From assembly GCF_003399765.1 (NCBI RefSeq), contig NZ_NFZV01000002.1:124001-188000 (forward strand): a DNA stretch of 64,000 bases. Direction: 5' to 3'. Shown here piece by piece: positions 33,545 to 42,015 of the stretch. Positions within the stretch are counted from its first letter, which is position 1. Each line of letters starts with the position of its first letter. This DNA comes from Alkalilimnicola ehrlichii. Lineage in GTDB: Bacteria > Pseudomonadota > Gammaproteobacteria > Nitrococcales > AK92. The translations under genes were made by a program, and so were the position numbers. The notes below the pieces were generated by a model. The model searched no databases and was not told the DNA's origin. It saw nothing but the letters and a program-made list of their open reading frames with translations.

Positions 33545-34603
33545 TTAGAGAGCTTGCTCCAGATCCAGGTCGCCCGAGTCGTCGCGCTTGGCCTCGGCCG
33601 TGCTATCGGCCTCTTCTCCGAGCAATAGGCGTCTCAGATCCGCCTCAAGCTGCTGCGCAGCGGCCGGATGTTCGCGCAGATACCGGCGGGCATTATCTTT
33701 GCCCTGACCAATCCGCTCGCCCTGATACGAGTACCAAGCGCCGGCCTTGTCGACCAGGCCCTCGCGTACGCCGAGATCGATCAGTTCGCCCTCGCGGGAG
33801 ACGCCTTCGCCATAGAGGATCTCGAACTCAGCCTGCCTAAAGGGCGGCGCCATCTTGTTCTTGATCACCTTAACGCGGGTTTCGTTACCGATGATCTCGT
33901 CGGCTTTCTTGATCCCGCCTATGCGGCGAATGTCCAGCCGAACGGAGGCATAGAACTTAAGCGCATTGCCGCCCGTCGTGGTCTCCGGGCTGCCGAACAT
34001 CACGCCGATCTTCATACGAATTTGGTTAATGAAGATCACCAACGTGTTCGAGCGCTTGATGTTGGCGGTGAGCTTACGCAGGGCCTGCGACATCAGCCGC
34101 GCATGGCGCCCGACCTGGCTGTCGCCCATCTCCCCCTCGATCTCGGCTTTAGGCGTAAGCGCAGCAACCGAGTCGATCACGATAACATCGACAGCCCCGG
34201 AGCGAACCAGGGCATCCACAATCTCCAGCGCCTGCTCGCCGGTATCCGGCTGCGAGAGAAGCAGCTCTTCCGTATCCACGCCGAGCTTGTCGGCATAGGA
34301 CGGGTCCAGAGCGTGCTCGGCGTCGATGAAAGCCGCCGTTCCGCCCGTCGCCTGTGCCTGGGCGATGGCCTGTAGCGCGATAGTGGTCTTACCCGAGGCT
34401 TCCGGCCCGTAGATTTCTACGACACGTCCGCGCGGCAGTCCGCCGATACCAAGTGCCAAGTCCAGACTCAGCGAGCCGGTGGATACGGTGTCGGCAGCCC
34501 GGACCCTCGCCCGGTCGCCCATGCGCATGACAGCCCCTGCACCGAACTGCTTTTCGATCTGGCCTATTGCGGCGGTCAATGCTCTAGTACGGTTCTCGTC
34601 CAT
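33545..34603 (-). CDS. recA: Recombinase RecA
   Basis: 352-residue ATP-dependent strand-exchange protein and SOS co-protease, the normal length. Walker A is GPEASGKTT, Walker [11 protein letters not shown]; the L1 region [20 protein letters not shown] and L2 region [20 protein letters not shown] are intact. The C-terminal tail is acidic ([12 protein letters not shown]). It appears monocistronic. recX, usually next to recA, is not adjacent, and cinA is also missing. I could not find a CTG-N10-CAG LexA box upstream of the start. Confidence 0.98.
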   Translation of the reverse strand: MDENRTRALTAAIGQIEKQFGAGAVMRMGDRARVRAADTVSTGSLSLDLALGIGGLPRGRVVEIYGPEASGKTTIALQAIAQAQATGGTAAFIDAEHALDPSYADKLGVDTEELLLSQPDTGEQALEIVDALVRSGAVDVIVIDSVAALTPKAEIEGEMGDSQVGRHARLMSQALRKLTANIKRSNTLVIFINQIRMKIGVMFGSPETTTGGNALKFYASVRLDIRRIGGIKKADEIIGNETRVKVIKNKMAPPFRQAEFEILYGEGVSREGELIDLGVREGLVDKAGAWYSYQGERIGQGKDNARRYLREHPAAAQQLEADLRRLLLGEEADSTAEAKRDDSGDLDLEQAL

Positions 34604-34888
34604 CGAGTACCTCGTGCAATCAGTGTGAGTTGGATCATGAAGTCGGCAGAGCCGGTGCGAGGTAGCACGGAAGATGGATGGAGTCAGCCAACGGAAGCGT
34701 CGGAACAGGCGATCAAGTCAATAGCGTGCGCTCGCAATATTAAGACCTCTTAACGCACGCTAAGTTCCTATTAAAAAAGGCAAATCAGACCAAACCGAGG
34801 AGCGAATTCGCCTGCCCTATTGGCAGGCGAATGCCCCCCTTAACGATGAGCGATCGCGATCCCGCCGCGATCGCCCATTCGTTGCGCC
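34604..34888. other. Region upstream of recA
   Basis: 285 bases between recA and yccF. The recA promoter should lie here; on the minus strand, TTGACTTGATCG at about 34720 could be a -35 region. No standard SOS box was found. Short dyads such as GCGATCGCGATC occur near 34850. Confidence 0.35.
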
Positions 34889-35389
34889 TTAGTTCGTTGT
34901 GGCCTCCTCCGGCTGTTCACTGCGGCTCGGTGCACCGCCTCGCAGCTGAGCTACAGCAGCTTCGGCGTTGGCTTCCCGCGCCTTCGCAGCGACTTCTTTC
35001 ATTACCACCGTCTTGCCGATAGGTGCCAACGCGATGCCGGCGAGCTTCAGATGCTGGATGCCGAAGGGAATCCCGATGATCGTGATGAACATCAAGATTG
35101 CGGACAGCACGTGGCCCAGCGCGAGCCAAATACCGCCGACAATGAACCAGATGATGTTGCCGATAAGGCCAAGGGTTCCGGTACCGATATCATCTTGGCC
35201 GGTAAGCTCTTTCCGGCTGATCGCCTCCCGGCCAAACGGACGGAAGCAGAAAGCGCCGAAGACAAAACAAGCCTTAGCCCACGGAATACCGACAATGGTT
35301 ATCAGCGCTATCACGCCGAACAGCCACCACGAAAGCCCCAGGAAAACCCCACCCAACAAAAACCAAAGCACGTTACCGATTGTACGCAT
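34889..35389 (-). CDS. YccF domain-containing protein
   Basis: 166-residue inner-membrane protein with the duplicated YccF module: RTIGNVLWFLLGGVFLGLSW in the first half and GLIGNIIWFIVGGIWLALGH in the second, each followed by ITIVGIPW or ITIIGIPFG. The charged C-terminal tail (AAKAREANAEAAVAQLRGGA) is longer than in E. coli YccF. Function is unknown. ATG 35389 has GGGGGG upstream; the frame extends to 35425. Confidence 0.88.
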   Translation of the reverse strand: MRTIGNVLWFLLGGVFLGLSWWLFGVIALITIVGIPWAKACFVFGAFCFRPFGREAISRKELTGQDDIGTGTLGLIGNIIWFIVGGIWLALGHVLSAILMFITIIGIPFGIQHLKLAGIALAPIGKTVVMKEVAAKAREANAEAAVAQLRGGAPSRSEQPEEATTN

Positions 35390-35868
35390 AGTAATCCCCC
35401 CACTACATTTTCGCCTGACCACCATCCGCCGGTGGTTAGTTAGAACCGAATGGTGCTAGTAGCCCCCCAACGCTTTTTTCAGCGCAACGCTACTCAGTAT
35501 CTTTAATCACCTACTTTTGGTGCCAGGCCAGAAGCTCATAAAACATAAACATAAGTAGGACACCTAGTGCCCAGTTCGATTATCGGCCGATTAGGATAAT
35601 TTCTTAACGGCAGAATTCAGCGATTGTCTCGACGCGATATTTGACGCACAGGGCTAGGTAACAGAGGCCGCTTAGAAAGATGACGAAATCGCAACGATTG
35701 CGGATGTCGATGCGGGCTTTGTCGAGGGTCCCATTTGGGGTAACCCTTGCAATAGGCGCCCAATTTTTCGTAGACGTTTTTGAAACTTCGATACCTATTT
35801 TCTTAGTAGAAACATAATGCCAGCCCGCCCGGCAACCGGGTTGGGTGGCTATCCCCCAAAGCCCTCTG
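35390..35868. other. Intergenic region without a clear gene
   Basis: 479 bases. On the minus strand at about 35605-35730 a frame reads KARIDIRNRCDFVIFLSGLC and then CVKYRVETIAEFCR. This could be a transposase tail or another gene fragment, but I cannot assign it. Nothing else is evident. Confidence 0.35.
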
Positions 35869-36195
35869 TTAGCGGCTCGGCGGAGGGGTTATCGCAATGC
35901 TCGGGCCGGACACGATCCAGCCAGCCTCGCCACCCTCTTCTCTGATCAGGAATGCTTGATAGTCTTTGCCGTAAACCATGCGCCGCACCTGCACTTGAGC
36001 GCCTGCTGGAAGCACGGCGACAGGAACATTCGACCTTGGGTAAGCAGCTTCGCTGTGTTCCGCATAGATCTCTGTCGGCGCAAGGATAGCGATTTCGTAC
36101 TTTCGATCGTGCGAGACATCGGCCCACCAAAACCCACCCCCAATCGCGACTGGAAGCGCCACTATACTAAACACTAATAACAATCGACCAAGCAT
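35869..36195 (-). CDS. SH3-like exported protein
   Basis: 108 residues beginning with a membrane anchor or signal segment (MLGRLLLVFSIVALPVAIGG). A small beta-rich domain follows (VAVLPAGAQVQVRRMVYGKD, GEAGWIVSGPSIAI), of the kind found in bacterial SH3 proteins. No enzymatic motif is seen. ATG 36195 follows AGGAGA. It lies 14 bases after the phosphatase gene stop on the same strand and so may be third in that small operon. Confidence 0.65.
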   Translation of the reverse strand: MLGRLLLVFSIVALPVAIGGGFWWADVSHDRKYEIAILAPTEIYAEHSEAAYPRSNVPVAVLPAGAQVQVRRMVYGKDYQAFLIREEGGEAGWIVSGPSIAITPPPSR

Positions 36196-36209
36196 CGGCT
36201 CTCCTGGCA

Positions 36210-36536
36210 CTAATGCCCAACATAAGCAGCCACAGATTCCTCTATCATTTCAACCAGCTCTGGATCCATGAACGTGTATTCATCAGGGATCTCCAGCACG
36301 TGAATGTGCTTGTAATCTAATAGACGAGTAAACTCTGCCACCAGCCTGTTTTTATGCTTCTGCTCCATGACGATAATAATATCAGCCCAGCGGATATCCG
36401 CTGAGCTAACCGTTCTCCGAGCCTTTGGGCTTGTACCCGCTGACCGAACGCTAAAGCCTGGACGTTTGCGCCAAACCGCTTCAGCTGTAGGGCTTCGCCA
36501 TTGATTGCGACTACATATGAACAGCAACTTTTTCAT
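36210..36536 (-). CDS. Short low-molecular-weight protein tyrosine phosphatase-like protein
   Basis: 108 residues, shorter than classical LMW-PTPs (~150). The catalytic loop CSRNQWRSPTAE gives the CX5R signature right at the N-terminus, and the general acid is in IPDEYTFMDPELVEMI. The middle IRWADIIIVMEQKHKNRL is typical. The subgroup's substrates are not known. ATG 36536 is used rather than the upstream in-frame start because the fold begins there. It is preceded by a small basic protein gene with a 4-base gap. Confidence 0.85.
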   Translation of the reverse strand: MKKLLFICSRNQWRSPTAEAVWRKRPGFSVRSAGTSPKARRTVSSADIRWADIIIVMEQKHKNRLVAEFTRLLDYKHIHVLEIPDEYTFMDPELVEMIEESVAAYVGH

Positions 36537-36540
36537 GATG

Positions 36541-36762
36541 TTACTTATCACCCAGAGGCTGCTCGTCATCCAGAACCTGACGCACCGTTTTCGCTGGATA
36601 GTCCATTCCAAGCTGCTTTGCTCGAATCAGCTTCTCCGAGCGTATATACATGAGCTTCCAGCTCTTCTCAGGCTTCTCCTGCGATCTCTGAGATCTGCTG
36701 CCTCTTTTGATTTTCATCTTGGATTTAAAGCGTCTCCAAGCTCGGTTTCTTTGGGCGTTCAT
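36541..36762 (-). CDS. Small basic protein
   Basis: 73 residues, rich in Lys and Arg (MNAQRNRAWRRFKSKMKIKR). No family is recognised. Its stop lies four bases before the phosphatase start, and GGAAT precedes its ATG, which supports a real translated gene coupled to the phosphatase. Confidence 0.55.
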   Translation of the reverse strand: MNAQRNRAWRRFKSKMKIKRGSRSQRSQEKPEKSWKLMYIRSEKLIRAKQLGMDYPAKTVRQVLDDEQPLGDK

Positions 36763-37168
36763 GGTTATTCCTCATTCCTTTACCGGGTTCAGCAGCCGCG
36801 ATAATACGGAGAGGAATTAACTGCTGGGCATGTGCGCCCTTAAGGTCAGCTCAATGGCTTTGATACTATTTGACTTAATTGGAGCCTCCCTCCCCGACCA
36901 GCCTCAGCAGCACATCGGCTACTGCCCTAAATGTCTGCCAACACAAACGAAGAAGGAGACCTCGCAGGCAATTCTATACCCAAACGCATCACTATGATGC
37001 GGGGATCGATCTGCACGCCCGTCAGATGCACCTTGCATTGACGCTCCAAAACCTGAAGACCGCCCCGGCGCGCCTGCTCTCAGCCAATCGTGTCGGCGCT
37101 CGCGCTTTCATGGCACTATAGGCACGGCCACTTGAACAGGATTGAGCACAACGCAGTAAGGAAGCGGC
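36763..37168. other. Gap with IS110-family remnant
   Basis: 406 bases. The only recognisable content is the transposase fragment at 36967-37050 and, at the end, the AAGGAAG ribosome site of the MNT-HEPN gene. Confidence 0.5.
36967..37050 (+). mobile_element. IS110/IS1111-family transposase remnant
   Basis: Reads QFYTQTHHYDAGIDLHARQM then HLALTLQN, the conserved start of IS1111-type DEDD transposases (QFYT...YxGIDLHAR, with the first catalytic Asp). Only about 28 codons survive, with no ends and no downstream domain. Confidence 0.75.
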
Positions 37169-38083
37169 ATGAGCGTAGGACCTATCATGCATCGAATCGA
37201 CGGCGACTCCCGAATCCGAACCGATTTAAGCCATCTACCGGCAGCGAAGCAGCGCGAGCTGGAAGAACTGGTGTATACGATTCGAGCGGTGGCCGAGGTA
37301 GAGATGATTATTCTCTTTGGCTCCTACGCACGGGGTAGCTATAAGGAAGCGCAAGATCTTAAGCCTAAGCGCTGGTCCGGCCACGCGTCGGACTACGATC
37401 TGCTGATCGTGGTCGGCAGCCCCGAGCAGGCGGCCGATGCAAATCTACGCAAGGCGTTTCGCGAGGCCTGTAAGCTCCCCGGCCTCTCGGCTCGTGCCGA
37501 GCCCATCGTTCATGACATCGCGGATGTAAATAGCAATCTGGAGGAAGGCAGGTATTTCTTTCTGGATCTCAAGCGGGAAGGTCGGCTGCTGTACAGCTCG
37601 CAGCGCTTCGAACTCGCCGAGCCACGGGAGTTGACGCCGACGGAACGGCAGCGCATCGCGCAGAGCGATTTTGATCGCTGGTTCTACGAAAGCGAAGGCT
37701 TTTACATCGATTACGAAAATGCTATTCAACGGGGCGATCTGCGCAAAGCCGTCTTTTATTTAAACCAGGCTACCGAGACTGCATACAAGTGCCTATTGCT
37801 CGTTTTTACCGGCTATGTCCCCCACGAGCACTTGCTGGAATGGCTCGGCGAGCGTGCTGAACTGTTCGGCCCGGTTTATCGCGATCTATTCCCGCAGGTT
37901 TCTCCGCAAGAACGCGATCGCTTTGAAAAACTCGATAAAGCATACATCGGCGCCCGCTATCGGCACGACTTCGTGGTGTTCTTAGGCGATCTCGACTATT
38001 TGGCGCCGCGAGTCAAACAGCTGCTTGAGACGACCGCCGAGCTGTGTCGTCGGGAGATCGAGGCCGTCGGCCAGCGGCCGTAG
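37169..38083 (+). CDS. Fused minimal nucleotidyltransferase-HEPN protein (copy B)
   Basis: 304 residues, the same length and order as copy A at 14920. The transferase part has MIILFGSYARGSYKEAQDLK, the same insertion ending RWSGHASDYDLLIVV, and VEEGRYFFLDLKREGR-like NLEEGRYFFLDLKREGRLLY. The HEPN part has LNQATETAYKCLLLVFTGYV, VPHEHLLEWLGERAE and DKAYIGARYRHDFVVF. The two proteins are clearly related but diverged, so they are not a recent duplicate. AAGGAAG precedes ATG 37169. An intrinsic terminator follows; the gene's 3' end and terminator are repeated at 45973. Confidence 0.82.
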   Translation: MSVGPIMHRIDGDSRIRTDLSHLPAAKQRELEELVYTIRAVAEVEMIILFGSYARGSYKEAQDLKPKRWSGHASDYDLLIVVGSPEQAADANLRKAFREACKLPGLSARAEPIVHDIADVNSNLEEGRYFFLDLKREGRLLYSSQRFELAEPRELTPTERQRIAQSDFDRWFYESEGFYIDYENAIQRGDLRKAVFYLNQATETAYKCLLLVFTGYVPHEHLLEWLGERAELFGPVYRDLFPQVSPQERDRFEKLDKAYIGARYRHDFVVFLGDLDYLAPRVKQLLETTAELCRREIEAVGQRP

Positions 38084-38174
38084 TCGAACCAACTTGTCTT
38101 GCACGAACAAAAAAGGCGGGCTGATGCGTTAGTCGCCCAGCCCGCCCTTTTTTGTCTACTATTCCAGCCCCGTT
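38031..38174 (+). repeat. Direct repeat A (3' end of MNT-HEPN gene B plus terminator)
   Basis: Runs from CGACCGCCGAGCTGTGTCGT to TTCCAGCCCCGTTAA. A diverged second copy lies at 45973-46115 in the same orientation, bracketing 7.8 kb. Confidence 0.8.
38110..38153. terminator. Intrinsic terminator, bidirectional
   Basis: The stem GGCGGGCTG (38115-38123) with CAGCCCGCC (38138-38146) is flanked by A-run and T-run, so it can stop transcription from both sides: the MNT-HEPN gene on the left and the convergent LysR gene on the right. Confidence 0.85.
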
Positions 38175-38195
38175 AATGATTGTTGTCGAATGATT

Positions 38196-39116
38196 TCAAT
38201 GCTGCGCATTGCGGGTCTCTGCCTTGAGTGAATCAACAACTGCTCGAGCCGCCGGCGCTAGCGCAACACCGGCAGCGTAGCAAAGGTGGAAGCCTGGATA
38301 GTTTGGCGACCAATCTGCCAACACCCGGATCAACCGCCCCTCCACGATCGCTTGTCGCGCCAGCTCTTCGACGCCGTGCCACAATCCTATGCCTGCCAGG
38401 GCCGCGGACATCATCAGATCGGGATCGTCGGTCGACAGCGGCCCTGTCACATCCATCACGACGGCGGTTCCGTCCTTTTCAAATTCCCATCGATAAAGAC
38501 TTCCATTCGGACCGCTATGACAGCCGATGCACCGGTGCCTTGCGAGATCGTGCGGCGTGGTGGGAGGTGGATGCTCCGCGAAATAAGCCGGCGAGCCGAC
38601 GACCGCGGTCGTGAAGCGGGGCATCAGCGGTATCGACACCATGTCGCGCTCGATCGTCTCGCCCAGCTTGATCGCCAGGTCGAAACCGGATCGGACGATA
38701 TCGCCAGGCTGTTCGTCCGTGATCACATCGAGGGTCACATGCGGATAGTCGCGCGCGAGGCCTTCGATGATGGGAGCGATCAGCGTTTGAATGGCAAGGC
38801 GCGGCGCGACAAGACGAACCGTGCCAGAAGGAGTGCCGCCAGGAACCAAGGCGTCTTCGAGTGCGCTTTCTAGCGACGACAGCGCGGGCGACAGCCTAGC
38901 AAGGAGACGCTCGCCGGCTTCCGTCGGGGCCACAGAGCGAGTCGTTCTATGTAGCAAGCGCGTGCCGAGGCGCTTTTCCAACGCACGGACCGCATGACTG
39001 AGCGTGGAAGGGTCAAGCCCTAACTCCAAGGCGGCCCGGCGGAAGCTTCGTGCTTCCGCTACGGCAACAAATGCCCTCAGTTCAGCAAACTCTCCGGCAC
39101 GTATATTTCGCGACAT
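38196..39116 (-). CDS. LysR family transcriptional regulator
   Basis: 306 residues. The N-terminal winged helix is LRAFVAVAEARSFRRAALEL with LGLDPSTLSHAVRALEKRLG and TRLLHRTTRSVAPTEAGERL, the CrgA-like group. A periplasmic-binding-protein-like sensor domain fills the rest. It is divergent from the SDR gene at 39227, which it probably controls. It ends close to the terminator at 38110. Confidence 0.93.
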   Translation of the reverse strand: MSRNIRAGEFAELRAFVAVAEARSFRRAALELGLDPSTLSHAVRALEKRLGTRLLHRTTRSVAPTEAGERLLARLSPALSSLESALEDALVPGGTPSGTVRLVAPRLAIQTLIAPIIEGLARDYPHVTLDVITDEQPGDIVRSGFDLAIKLGETIERDMVSIPLMPRFTTAVVGSPAYFAEHPPPTTPHDLARHRCIGCHSGPNGSLYRWEFEKDGTAVVMDVTGPLSTDDPDLMMSAALAGIGLWHGVEELARQAIVEGRLIRVLADWSPNYPGFHLCYAAGVALAPAARAVVDSLKAETRNAQH

Positions 39117-39226
39117 TAATGAATTTCACACATCAGTCTACTGGGCTTTTCGTGGCTTGTTCTGCCTTTTACTGAGGAATAAGTTTGAGCGAGGTCGTGT
39201 CAGCAAGCAATAGATGGAGATATCCC

Positions 39227-40003
39227 ATGAGTAACAGTGGCTATTCCCGCCTGGAGGACAAGGTTGCCATCGTCACGGGTGCTGGAAGTGGCATTGGTGA
39301 AGCAGCGGCGCGCACCTTTGCCAAGGAAGGCGCTAGCGTCGTGTTGGTGGGGCGCCGGGAAGCCCCATTGCGGTCCAACGCCGAAGCGATAGTAAAGACG
39401 GGCGGCGAGGCTATTACAGTGGCCGCCGACGTGTCCTCGTCCGGTGATGTGGATCGGGTCGTTGCCGAGACCCTGCACCGCTTCGGACGGATCGACTGCG
39501 TCTTCAACAATGCCGGGATTCAGGGTAATGGCGGCCCGATCGTCGAGATGAAAGAAGCGAGCTTCGACGAACTGATCGCCATCAACCTGAAAGGGCCGTG
39601 GCTTTTAACCCGGGCCGCGCTGCGCTCCATGCTCGATGGCGGCCAGGGTGGCGCCATCGTCAACACTTCTTCATTCCTGTCCACTGGGGCAACAGCCGGC
39701 ACATCCGTGTACTCGGCCAGCAAGGCCGGTCTGGATGCCATGATCCGGGCGGTCGCGCTTGAGGTTGGAGACAAGGGAATACGCATCAATAACGTCAATC
39801 CCGGCGTCATCGACACGCCCATGCTGCGCGCCCACGGAGAAGAGGTCATTCCGCCGCTGGCGGCACGGGCTGCCCTGGGCCGGATCGGCACGCCTCAAGA
39901 TGTTGCGAACGCTGCGGTATGGCTCTGTACGGACGAGGCGAGATTTATTACCGGACAATCCCTCCTGGTCGATGGCGGTTTCACGATACCCGGCCCGCGT
40001 TAA
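39227..40003 (+). CDS. SDR family oxidoreductase (glucose 1-dehydrogenase-like)
   Basis: 258-residue classical SDR. The cofactor loop is TGAGSGIGEAAARTFAKEGA, NNAGIQG follows, the catalytic serine is in NTSSFLSTGA, and YSASKAGLDAMIRAVALEVG has the Tyr-Lys pair. The C-terminus GQSLLVDGGFTIPG is typical. The annotation name reflects similarity only; the substrate is unknown. ATG 39227 has GGAG upstream. The gene overlaps the convergent second LysR gene by 23 bases. Confidence 0.92.
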   Translation: MSNSGYSRLEDKVAIVTGAGSGIGEAAARTFAKEGASVVLVGRREAPLRSNAEAIVKTGGEAITVAADVSSSGDVDRVVAETLHRFGRIDCVFNNAGIQGNGGPIVEMKEASFDELIAINLKGPWLLTRAALRSMLDGGQGGAIVNTSSFLSTGATAGTSVYSASKAGLDAMIRAVALEVGDKGIRINNVNPGVIDTPMLRAHGEEVIPPLAARAALGRIGTPQDVANAAVWLCTDEARFITGQSLLVDGGFTIPGPR

Positions 40004-40922
40004 CATCCGGAGGCGCAAGCAAGGCTGTCTTTGTATCTGGTTCCTTCAGCAGATTGATAAGGGCCCGCAGCGCCGCGGGCACGTGGCGATGTCCAGGGTA
40101 GTACAGCATCAAGCCGGAGAAAGGCGGACACCAATCTTCCAGCACCGCTATCAGACGGCCCGCAGCGAGAAGATTGCTCGCGGCGGTTTCTGGCACATAG
40201 GCGATGCCCAAACCATCGGCGGCCGCTTCGACCATTAGGTCGTTGTCGTCAAGCGTTAGTATTCCCGGAGGATCGACGGCAATCTCCTGCCCATGCTTTT
40301 CGAACTCCCAGCGGTAGCGCTTGCCGCTAGGCAGACGTTGGCGGATGCAGCGATGCCTAAGTAGATCGTCGGGGGTAATGGGTTTGCCGAAACGGCTTAC
40401 ATAGTCCGGGGCGGCGACCGCAAGGAAGCGGAGATCGTTGCTGATCCTCACCGCAATCATGTCCTGCGGCACCGCCTCGCCGAGCCGGATGCCCGCATCG
40501 AATCCTTGCTCCACGATATCGACAAGCCGCCCTTCGCTGACGAGGTCGAGTTCGACATCGGGGTATCTCGCCAGATAGGTGGGCACGACGTGACGTAACA
40601 ATAACCGAGCCGCTTCCTTGCCGGCATTGATCCGCAACACGCCACTGGGAGTACCCCGATCTTCCGCAAGCGTATCAAGCGCAGCGTCCAAGTCTCTTAA
40701 TGTGGGACCTATTCGGGTAAGCAATCGATCGCCCGCGTCTGTCGGGGAAACGCTGCGGGTCGTGCGGTTCAGGAGCCGCAGACCGAGCTGCTCTTCCAGC
40801 TTTCTCATACGGTGGCTGAGCGCTGAGCGGGATACGCCCAGCAGATCGGCAGCGCGCCGGAAGCTACGCTCCGCGGCCACCACCGCGAACGCTTCCAGGT
40901 CAGTTAAAGATGGTTTCGCCAT
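39981..40922 (-). CDS. LysR family transcriptional regulator
   Basis: 313 residues, a relative of the LysR protein at 38196 (LTDLEAFAVVAAERSFRRAA, LGVSRSALSHRMRKLEEQLG, TRSVSPTDAGDRL). ATG 40922 is chosen over upstream starts because AGGAG is eight bases away. Unusually, this ribosome site is the loop of a 9-bp perfect hairpin (see 40921-40943). It is divergent from the SDR at 41022, its likely target. Confidence 0.92.
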   Translation of the reverse strand: MAKPSLTDLEAFAVVAAERSFRRAADLLGVSRSALSHRMRKLEEQLGLRLLNRTTRSVSPTDAGDRLLTRIGPTLRDLDAALDTLAEDRGTPSGVLRINAGKEAARLLLRHVVPTYLARYPDVELDLVSEGRLVDIVEQGFDAGIRLGEAVPQDMIAVRISNDLRFLAVAAPDYVSRFGKPITPDDLLRHRCIRQRLPSGKRYRWEFEKHGQEIAVDPPGILTLDDNDLMVEAAADGLGIAYVPETAASNLLAAGRLIAVLEDWCPPFSGLMLYYPGHRHVPAALRALINLLKEPDTKTALLAPPDVNAGRVS

Positions 40923-40943
40923 TGGTGAACTCCTTTCACCAAT
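40921..40943 (-). promoter_or_regulatory. Perfect hairpin with the ribosome-binding site in its loop
   Basis: On the LysR mRNA the sequence is ATTGGTGAA, AGGAG, TTCACCAAT, then G: nine paired bases each side, with the whole Shine-Dalgarno motif as the 5-base loop and the start codon at the stem foot. As DNA it is also a good dyad for a LysR dimer. Either translational gating or autoregulation is possible. Confidence 0.65.
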
Positions 40944-41021
40944 CCATCCTAATCTGGACCTCTTATTTTTCAATCGAGAGCTCTAGAATCTGCCTCGAAC
41001 GAACAGGATAGGAGCACTTCT

Positions 41022-41864
41022 ATGAGCAAGACATGGTTCATCACCGGCGCCTCCACCGGCTTCGGCCGCTCGCTGACAGAAAAGCTTCTGGCGCGCGGCG
41101 ACCGGGTGGCCGCCACCAGCCGCAACGCACGTGCACTTGATGGCCTTATCGAGCGCTATGGCGACCGCCTATGGGTGGCAGCCCTAGATGTCCGCGACCC
41201 GCAAGCTGTGCGGAAGACACTCGCCCGCGCGTTCGCCGAGCTTGGGCGAATCGATACGATCGTCAGCAATGCCGGGTACGGTGTTCTCGGCGCGGCCGAG
41301 GAAACCACCGACACGCAGCTACGCGATATCGTCGAGACCAACCTCATCGGATCGATCGTACTGATCCGCTCCGCACTCCCGTACCTGCGTGAGCAAGGGG
41401 GTGGGCGGGTCCTGCAGGTCTCGAGTGAGGGCGGTCAGATCGCCTATCCTGGCTTCAGCCTTTATCACGCGACCAAGTGGGGTATCGAGGGATTTGTCGA
41501 GACGCTGGCAAAGGAGTTGGTAACGTTCGGCATTCGGTTCACCCTGGTCGAGCCGGGGCCAGCGCGTACCGATTTCGGGCGCAGTCTCGTGTACCCGGAA
41601 CCGATTGCAGCCTATGATGCCACGCCCGCCCACCAGACGCGCGACGCGCTGCTGAGCGGCGACTGGGTCATCGCCGGAGACCCCGAACGCATGACCGATG
41701 CAATGATAGCGGTTGCGGACCAACCCGATCCGCCGCTACGTCTCGTGCTCGGTGGCACGTCCTATCATGCGGTTCGCGATGCGCTTTCTGCCCGGCTCGA
41801 TGAACTCGAGGCCCAGCGGGAAACCGCCTTCTCCACCGACTATCCGGAGGAGGAATTAGTCTGA
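41022..41864 (+). CDS. SDR family oxidoreductase
   Basis: 280-residue short-chain dehydrogenase of the group with TGASTGFGRSLTEKLLARGD. SNAGYGVLGAAEE and YHATKWGIEGFVETLAKELV (Tyr-x-x-x-Lys) are present, and the long C-terminal segment (GDPERMTDAMIAVADQPDPP) is typical of 3-oxoacyl/ketoreductase-like proteins in regulatory clusters. AGGAG precedes ATG 41022. It is divergent from the LysR gene at 40922. Confidence 0.92.
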   Translation: MSKTWFITGASTGFGRSLTEKLLARGDRVAATSRNARALDGLIERYGDRLWVAALDVRDPQAVRKTLARAFAELGRIDTIVSNAGYGVLGAAEETTDTQLRDIVETNLIGSIVLIRSALPYLREQGGGRVLQVSSEGGQIAYPGFSLYHATKWGIEGFVETLAKELVTFGIRFTLVEPGPARTDFGRSLVYPEPIAAYDATPAHQTRDALLSGDWVIAGDPERMTDAMIAVADQPDPPLRLVLGGTSYHAVRDALSARLDELEAQRETAFSTDYPEEELV

Positions 41865-42015
41865 CCTTGAACGAGGAAATCCTTATCATGCGAGTTTTCA
41901 GGAACTAACTTGCTTGCCGCAGCTCACCGGAGAATCGGACTCAAGCGATGGATCCGGTCTCCGCTGAGCTGCCGGCTTCGGCCTACGGCATCCCGCTGAC
42001 CGACGTCCGCTTACC

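Noticed and set aside
35605-35730. Minus-strand frame KARIDIRNRCDFVIFLSGLC, suspected transposase tail
   Set aside because: I could not tie it to a family, and it lacks a start or neighbours.
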